DNA from: Candidatus Uhrbacteria bacterium
GTDB taxonomy: Bacteria; Patescibacteriota; Patescibacteriia; CAIXNZ01
Length of the DNA: 37,607 bases
Assembly (NCBI GenBank): GCA_011046145.1
Contig: DSBA01000020.1
Span: 1-37,607, forward strand
Reading direction: 5' to 3'
Part shown: piece after piece, positions 34,137-37,607 of the stretch
How positions within the stretch are numbered: the stretch's first letter is position 1
Layout: every line of letters begins with the position of its first letter
Notes under the pieces: generated by a model
Told to the model about the DNA's origin: nothing
Seen by the model: the letters and a program-made list of their open reading frames with translations, nothing else
Databases searched by the model: none
Position numbers and translations under genes: made by a program

Positions 34137-34778
34137 TTATTTTTTGGAGATAAACGGGCTGTTTTTCAGGTAAAAGCGCCAGGGTTTATTTTTATATTTT
34201 CCAGCGTAGTCAATGCCGATTCTTTTTGTTTTAACAATTTGGCTTGGTTTAATTTTTTCTTGAGAATTTTCAGCCAGGTAAAGTTTGGGGCTGGTAATTA
34301 AATTTTCAGCGCTTAAAGTTTTATCAATTTTAAAAGCCTGACAGAGTTTGCCCGGACCATTGGCAATAGAAGTTAAAAGTTTAAAGTTTAAAGTTGAAAG
34401 TTGTTGGTGATTTATTTTTATTTGCCGGTTTTTAGCCATTTGTTGGATGCCGGCGACTGGTTCAATGGCGCGGATTAAAACAGCGGCTGGAAAATCTTTT
34501 TTTTCAGCGCTGATATTAAAGCAATAATACATGCCGTAGATTAAATAGATATAAGCCAAGCCAGGTTCTTTAAACATTATTTCTGTCCTTTTGGTCCTGC
34601 CCCGCGAAGCATGGGAAGCCAAATCATTTGGCCCATAATAAGCTTCTGTTTCGGTAATTTTACCGATTAAAATAGCCCCGCCTTTTTTTCTGACAAGATA
34701 TTTGCCCAAGAGATTTGGGGCTAGTTCCAGGGTTTTTTTATGGAAAAATTTTTTCTTTAGTTTTTTTAAGTTTGACAT
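34137..34778 (-). CDS. 3-methyladenine DNA glycosylase (AAG/MPG family)
   Basis: The enzyme removes alkylated purines and starts base excision repair. ITETEAYYGPNDLASHAS includes the catalytic glutamate; RTEIMFKEPGLAYIYLIYGM and NGPGKLCQAF are the other signature blocks. At 213 residues it is near the family norm. Between GIQQMAKNR and SIANGPGK lies KINHQQLSTLNFKLLT, encoded by 7-bp tandem repeats (34371-34403), which has no counterpart in the family as I know it. The consensus promoter of the small gene at 34848 overlaps its start codon on the other strand. A second alkylation-repair gene lies at 4601. Confidence 0.93.
   Translation of the reverse strand: MSNLKKLKKKFFHKKTLELAPNLLGKYLVRKKGGAILIGKITETEAYYGPNDLASHASRGRTKRTEIMFKEPGLAYIYLIYGMYYCFNISAEKKDFPAAVLIRAIEPVAGIQQMAKNRQIKINHQQLSTLNFKLLTSIANGPGKLCQAFKIDKTLSAENLITSPKLYLAENSQEKIKPSQIVKTKRIGIDYAGKYKNKPWRFYLKNSPFISKK
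34371..34403 (-). repeat. Heptanucleotide repeat inside the glycosylase gene
   Basis: Plus-strand sequence parses as agttaaa, agtttaa, agtttaa, agttgaa, agttg: 4.7 units of 7 bp. On the coding strand it gives QLSTLNFKLLT in a loop between conserved blocks. Confidence 0.75.
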
Positions 34779-34800
34779 GGAGATAATTTAAAGTTATAAT
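34772..34800 (+). promoter_or_regulatory. Perfect consensus sigma70 promoter
   Basis: TTGACA (34772-34777), a 17-bp spacer and TATAAT (34795-34800) match the consensus at every position. The -35 overlaps the start codon of the divergent glycosylase gene. Initiation near 34807 leads to the small ORF at 34848. Confidence 0.85.
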
Positions 34801-34847
34801 CTTGACAAAGCAGTATTTTAAAAAAATTTTAAAAAAGGAGTATGAAA

Positions 34848-34973
34848 ATGAAATTAAAATTCAATCGGAAAGTGGCAGAAAAAATCGCGGGATTGTTTTT
34901 GGCCAGGCTTAAAAATTTAATCACCTGGCAAGAAATGCTGGATAATGTTGAGTTGGAGCTGATTTTGGCATGA
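34848..34973 (+). CDS. Small basic/amphipathic protein (41 aa), unknown
   Basis: The product begins MKLKFNRKVAEKIAGLFLAR and ends QEMLDNVELELILA. It has a basic, possibly helical N-terminal half and an acidic C-terminal half; there is no cysteine and no clear membrane helix. AAGGAG (34835-34840) lies 7 nt before the ATG at 34848, whereas the ATG at 34842 would be only 1 nt away, so I choose 34848. A consensus promoter and a perfect-stem terminator enclose it in a transcript of about 230 nt. This complete gene architecture makes it likely real; the family is not recognised. Confidence 0.65.
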   Translation: MKLKFNRKVAEKIAGLFLARLKNLITWQEMLDNVELELILA

Positions 34974-35000
34974 GCAAAAAAGAGGATAAACAATCCAGCT

Positions 35001-35036
35001 AAAAAGCGCCTAAAAAATATCCAGGGCGCTTTTTAA
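35001..35036. terminator. Intrinsic terminator after the small gene
   Basis: AAAAAGCGCC (35001-35010) pairs perfectly with GGCGCTTTTT (35025-35034) around 14 nt. The A and T runs make it usable from both strands, so it can also end the transposase copy at 35043. Confidence 0.85.
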
Positions 35037-35266
35037 TTTTGCTTAACCTTCAGGGTAATCTATTTTAAAGATTGAATGATCGCCCAGTTCATAATTGCGC
35101 AGGGAGCAGTATTTATATTTTGCGATATTATCAGTTAGGCCGTGCTTGATAGGATTGTTATGAATGTAATCCAGTTTTTCCCAGAATTTTTTGTCAGTGT
35201 AGATATTAAAATCGTAAAATCCGGGCTGCCAAATGCGATATTTTAAATTCACCCGGTGGTTATGCG

Positions 35267-35331
35267 GGGTAGCGCAGAGCATCGGCTCTGCGCTGTCATT
35301 TCGCGCCAAGAGCAGATGCTCTTGGCTACCC
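35267..35331. repeat. REP-like double hairpin 1 (inside RAYT copy 1)
   Basis: GGGTAGC and GCTACCC form the ends. Inside are AGCGCAGAGC-atcg-GCTCTGCGCT (35271-35294) and GCCAAGAGC-agat-GCTCTTGGC (35305-35326), both perfect stems. The architecture equals the unit at 35875-35934, though the stem sequences differ. Confidence 0.9.
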
Positions 35332-35400
35332 AGATGTGTATATAAGTCAATAATTCGCCGCGCACTAGACCCTTTTATACTTTGCAGGATCCTGGAAATT

Positions 35401-35428
35401 GTAGAGACAGGGTATACCCTGTCTCTAC
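35401..35428. repeat. 28-bp perfect palindrome at the RAYT copy 1 deletion point
   Basis: GTAGAGACAGGGTA is followed directly by its exact reverse complement. It contributes RDRVYPVST to the copy 1 frame at the place where about 40 family residues including the HUH motif are missing. Confidence 0.92.
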
Positions 35429-35481
35429 GGAAAAAAAATTCTTCCAGCAAAATCAAACAGCATTTTTCGTCTTTAAAATAA

Positions 35482-35540
35482 GGGAATTTTTTAAATGTCC
35501 GAAAGGTCGCAAAATGTATATCGCCAGAAGAATTAAATTT
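35482..35540. repeat. Direct repeat shared by the two RAYT copies (with 36063-36121)
   Basis: The 59 bp differ from 36063-36121 at two positions only (g/a and a/g). They encode the N-terminal residues of both transposase copies and indicate a recent duplication or gene conversion. Confidence 0.92.
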
Positions 35541-35571
35541 TTTCATGTTTTTTATTTTTATTTCAATTGCC

Positions 35572-35615
35572 CTCTCGGGCAGGCAGGGCTTTTATGCCTT
35601 GCCGCGTCCTTTCTC
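35572..35615. repeat. Interspersed repeat, copy A (with 35775-35817)
   Basis: The unit contains CGGGCAGGCAGGGCTTTTAT followed by GCCTTGCCGCGTCCTTTCTC. GGCAGGGC and GCCTTGCC form a hairpin around TTTTAT. Copy B has the same layout with a few changes. The copies are about 200 bp apart, one between and one inside the transposase genes. The rest of 35547-35725 holds no gene that I can support. Confidence 0.8.
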
Positions 35616-35721
35616 CCGCCGAAGCATAAAAGTTTCGTCTATCCCAATGGGAAAAAATATATTTTAAACCCAATGTGGTTCATGGGGGGGTGATAATTGT
35701 CCCCTCAAACCCTGTTTCCAC

Positions 35722-35737
35722 CTCCTTAGACAAGGAG
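35722..35737. repeat. Short palindrome forming the 3' end of RAYT copy 2
   Basis: CTCCTT-agac-AAGGAG spans the stop codon of copy 2. It resembles other interspersed palindromes and shows that the transposase end was replaced by repeat DNA. Confidence 0.65.
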
Positions 35738-35774
35738 CAGATCTTTTATGCTTTGCCACGAAAATTCTTCGCCC

Positions 35775-35817
35775 GCTCGGGTAGGCAAGGCTTTTATGAC
35801 CTGCCGCGTCCCTTCTC
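35775..35817. repeat. Interspersed repeat, copy B (with 35572-35615)
   Basis: It contains CGGGTAGGCAAGGCTTTTAT followed by GACCTGCCGCGTCCCTTCTC, parallel to copy A. It encodes part of the foreign C-terminus of RAYT copy 2. Confidence 0.8.
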
Positions 35818-35874
35818 TTTCTCTTGAACTCACGCCTTTTATTTTTTTAACTATATGCGAAATATCCTCCCTTT

Positions 35875-35934
35875 GGGTAGCGACGAATTCATTCGTCGCT
35901 GGATTTTGCGCCGCGAATGAATTCGCGGCTACCC
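35875..35934. repeat. REP-like double hairpin 2 (inside RAYT copy 2)
   Basis: Ends are GGGTAGC and GCTACCC. Inside are AGCGACGAAT-tc-ATTCGTCGCT (35879-35900) and GCCGCGAAT-ga-ATTCGCGGC (35910-35929). It is the second example of the architecture seen at 35267-35331. Confidence 0.92.
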
Positions 35935-36139
35935 GCGGTTGGATTAACAGATGGAGATGATCAACGATTATGCAAAAACCTAAAATTTTAAATTTTAATT
36001 CATTTCTTAATTTATCTAAGATACTTAAAAATAGTTCATAACAACTTTCATTCTTAAAAAATGGGAATTTTTTAAATGTCCGAAAGGTCACAAAATGTAT
36101 ATCGCCAGGAGAATTAAATTTCTGCATTATAATCTTTTA

Positions 36140-37471
36140 TCAAAAAATTTTTTTGATCGCCTCATTAATATTTTTAACCATAATTAAATCTTTTGAGGTG
36201 TTTTTTAAAACCGGCGTGATTATTTTTCTGAAATTTAATTTTCTGGCTTCTTCAAGCCGTTTTTCAATCCGGTAAACCGGCCGGACTTCGCCGCCTAAGC
36301 CGACTTCGCCTAAAATTAAAGTTTCAGGCGCAATAATTTTATTTTTTAACGAAGAAATAATAGCCAGGCAAACAGCTAAATCAGCGCCTGTTTCATTAAT
36401 TTTCAGGCCGCCAGTGATATTAAGATGGACATCCTGATTAAGCAAGGGCATTTGGGCCCTTTTAATTAAAACCGCAATCAGCATTTGCAAGCGGTTTTGA
36501 TCAAAGCCGGCGGTTTTTCTTTGCGGGTAGCCAAATAAAGTTTTACTGGCCAGGGCCTGGGTTTCAATTAAAAAAGGCCTTGTGCCTTCTATAATGCAGG
36601 TAATGGCTGAACCGGAAATTGGTTCTTGGTTTTGGGGCAGAAAAAGTTCAGAAGGGTTTTTGATTTCTTGAAGCCCTTGGTTAGTCATGTCAAAAATGCC
36701 CAGTTCATTGGTTGAGCCAAAGCGGTTTTTGGCGCAACGCAACAACCGGAAATTATCTTTGGCAGAGCTTTCCAAATACAAAACAGCGTCAACCAGATGT
36801 TCCAGTGATTTTGGGCCCGCGACCTGGCCGTCTTTGGTGACATGGCCGATAATAATGATCGGGATATTGAATTTTTTGGCTATTTCCAAAAGCTTGACAG
36901 TGCAGATGCGGACCTGATTGATTGAGCCGGCTTCTGAAGGCAGTTCTGCTGAATAAAGCGTCTGAATAGAATCAATGATTAATAAACCAGGTTTTTCTGC
37001 CAAGGCAAAAGCCGTGATTTTTTCAATATTATTTTCTCCCAGGAATTTCAAATTGCCAAAATTAATTTTTAAGCGGTCAAGGCGCATTTTTATCTGGCTG
37101 GCTGATTCTTCGCCGGAAATGTAAAGGATAGGGGAATTAATCTGATTGCAGATTTGCAAAATCAAAGTTGATTTGCCAATGCCTGGCTCGCCGCCCAGTA
37201 AAATTAAGCTGCCAATGACAATGCCTCCGCCCAAAACGCGGTCAAATTCGCTGATATTGGTTTTTAGGCGTTCAAAAGCTGGTAGATTTGTTTTTTGAAA
37301 ATCAACTAGTTGGTCCTTGTCAACCTTAATTTTGGTTATTGGTGATTGGCCATTGGTTATTTGTTCAGAGATGGTTCCCCAGGAGCCGCATTCAGTACAG
37401 CGGCCGATCCATTTGGGAAATTGGGTCCCGCATTTTGAGCAGGTGAAAATTGTTTTTGGTTGTTTAGACAT
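36140..37471 (-). CDS. radA: DNA repair protein RadA (Sms)
   Basis: RadA is a RecA-related, hexameric helicase-like ATPase that extends D-loops in recombination and natural transformation. A zinc finger carries C11, C14, C25 and C28. Walker A is GGEPGIGKS (93-101), the RadA-specific KNRFG motif is at 248-252, and the C-terminal Lon-like domain shows LKINETGADLAVCLAIISSL. The 443 residues are complete. The linker after the zinc finger (ITNGQSPITK) is encoded by four heptamers (37332-37359). Together with comF it would suit an organism that takes up DNA. Confidence 0.97.
   Translation of the reverse strand: MSKQPKTIFTCSKCGTQFPKWIGRCTECGSWGTISEQITNGQSPITKIKVDKDQLVDFQKTNLPAFERLKTNISEFDRVLGGGIVIGSLILLGGEPGIGKSTLILQICNQINSPILYISGEESASQIKMRLDRLKINFGNLKFLGENNIEKITAFALAEKPGLLIIDSIQTLYSAELPSEAGSINQVRICTVKLLEIAKKFNIPIIIIGHVTKDGQVAGPKSLEHLVDAVLYLESSAKDNFRLLRCAKNRFGSTNELGIFDMTNQGLQEIKNPSELFLPQNQEPISGSAITCIIEGTRPFLIETQALASKTLFGYPQRKTAGFDQNRLQMLIAVLIKRAQMPLLNQDVHLNITGGLKINETGADLAVCLAIISSLKNKIIAPETLILGEVGLGGEVRPVYRIEKRLEEARKLNFRKIITPVLKNTSKDLIMVKNINEAIKKIF
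37332..37359 (-). repeat. Heptanucleotide repeat inside radA
   Basis: The plus strand reads TTGGTTA, TTGGTGA, TTGGCCA, TTGGTTA in perfect 7-bp register. On the coding strand it gives ITNGQSPITK in the linker between zinc finger and ATPase core. Confidence 0.8.
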
Positions 37472-37522
37472 ATTAATTTATATTAAATTATCAGGATTAT
37501 TTCTGTCATTTTCCCAACCTTC

Positions 37523-37560
37523 GTTGGCCAAAGCCAACTTCGGCCTTCGCCGACCGAAGT
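37523..37560. repeat. Two adjacent GC-rich hairpins near the right edge
   Basis: GTTGGC-caaa-GCCAAC (37523-37538) overlaps by two bases ACTTCGG-n10-CCGAAGT (37537-37560). They lie upstream of radA. The remainder of 37472-37607 is AT-rich; an ATG at 37595 may begin the next gene but only four codons are visible. Confidence 0.6.
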
Positions 37561-37607
37561 CATCAACTTTTTTAAAACAAATAATTTATATGCTATGGCC
37601 GACATAG

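Larger units (their letters stand above)
35043..35546 (-). pseudogene. REP-associated tyrosine transposase (RAYT), copy 1, HUH region lost
   Basis: RAYTs are single-domain HUH/Y1 transposases that mobilise REP palindromes. The start MKKFNSSGDIHFATFRTFKKFP and the end WQPGFYDFNIYTDKKFWEKLDYIHNNPIKHGL match the family. The segment that should contain the metal-binding HxH is missing: after ILLEEFFF the frame passes through a 28-bp palindrome (35401-35428) straight to ISRILQSIKG. A REP unit (35267-35331) is inserted further on. The 167-residue frame stays open despite both events, but without the HUH motif it cannot be catalytic. It shares its first 59 bp almost exactly with copy 2. Confidence 0.8.
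35726..36127 (-). pseudogene. REP-associated tyrosine transposase (RAYT), copy 2, C-terminus lost
   Basis: Residues 1-67 are well preserved, including HFVTFRTFKKFPFFK and the HUH metal site VDHLHLLIQP. A REP unit (35875-35934) then adds RVAANSFAAQNPATNEFVAT in frame, and family sequence resumes as EDISHIVKKIKG. The rest (EGTRQVIKALPTRAGEEF onward) is encoded by interspersed repeats, and the expected GFYDHxI ... KLDYIHNNP end is missing. It is therefore truncated and probably inactive, although the frame is open for 133 residues. Copy 1 retains the part that copy 2 lacks. It starts 12 nt after the radA stop on the same strand. Confidence 0.82.

Noticed and set aside
35233..35693. Plus-strand ORFs across RAYT copy 1
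   Set aside because: They run antisense through palindromes and the shared transposase start and show no protein features.
1..37607. UGA recoded to Gly as in Gracilibacteria/Absconditabacteria
   Set aside because: Several genes end properly at UGA (for example 4334 and 30256), and RF2 is present.

Overview
The window looks like a chromosomal segment of a host-dependent, small-genome bacterium of the Patescibacteria (Candidate Phyla Radiation), probably on the Parcubacteria side. The evidence is AT-rich, tightly packed DNA, few Shine-Dalgarno sequences, extended -10 promoters (TGnTATAAT type) close to start codons, and a gene set familiar from that group: a class III ribonucleotide reductase with an NrdR repressor, DUF2304, a PrgI-type protein, split VirB4-like ATPase genes and a giant exported Cys-rich protein. 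UGA is used as stop and an RF2 gene is present, so the code is standard. This placement is inferred from content and was not tested by phylogeny.

Layout. 1-96 is the end of an ISXO2/IS1595-type transposase. 320-4334 is an anaerobic deoxyribonucleotide module: a promoter with two NrdR boxes, nrdR, nrdD, a separately encoded glycyl-radical tail of NrdD, a large RNA hairpin and a radical-SAM activase. 4339-7803 holds a small membrane protein, an O6-alkylguanine alkyltransferase, a zinc-ribbon protein, an HtrA protease and RF2 (prfB). 7876-12348 holds a glycosyltransferase, a GH13 glucosidase, a ROK sugar kinase, a DUF2304 protein and ksgA.

12409-29448 is one co-directional block of about 17 kb that reads as a reduced type IV secretion-like machine: an EF-hand-type membrane protein, a 2649-residue exported Cys-rich protein, a VirB6/TrbL-like channel, a coiled-coil cytosolic protein, a PrgI/VirB3-like protein, a VirB4 N-domain protein, a VirB4-like ATPase and a VirB8-like protein. 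No relaxase or VirD4 coupling protein is present, so surface attachment, secretion or DNA uptake fits better than conjugation.

29519-34778 holds comF, two tRNA-Ser, tRNA-Arg, a membrane protein, recG, a DksA/TraR-type protein and a 3-methyladenine glycosylase. 34772-35036 is a compact small gene with a consensus promoter, SD and terminator. 35043-36127 is an island of two broken REP-associated tyrosine transposases (RAYT) invaded by REP-like palindromes. radA closes the window.

The observations most worth following are the NrdD catalytic protein that ends before the radical glycine, with the glycine motif on its own 46-residue ORF; the repeated C-x5-G-C module of the giant protein; the REP elements that enter the transposase genes while keeping them open; the heptanucleotide repeats inside the coding sequences of RadA and the glycosylase; and the very small highly promoted gene at 34848-34973.
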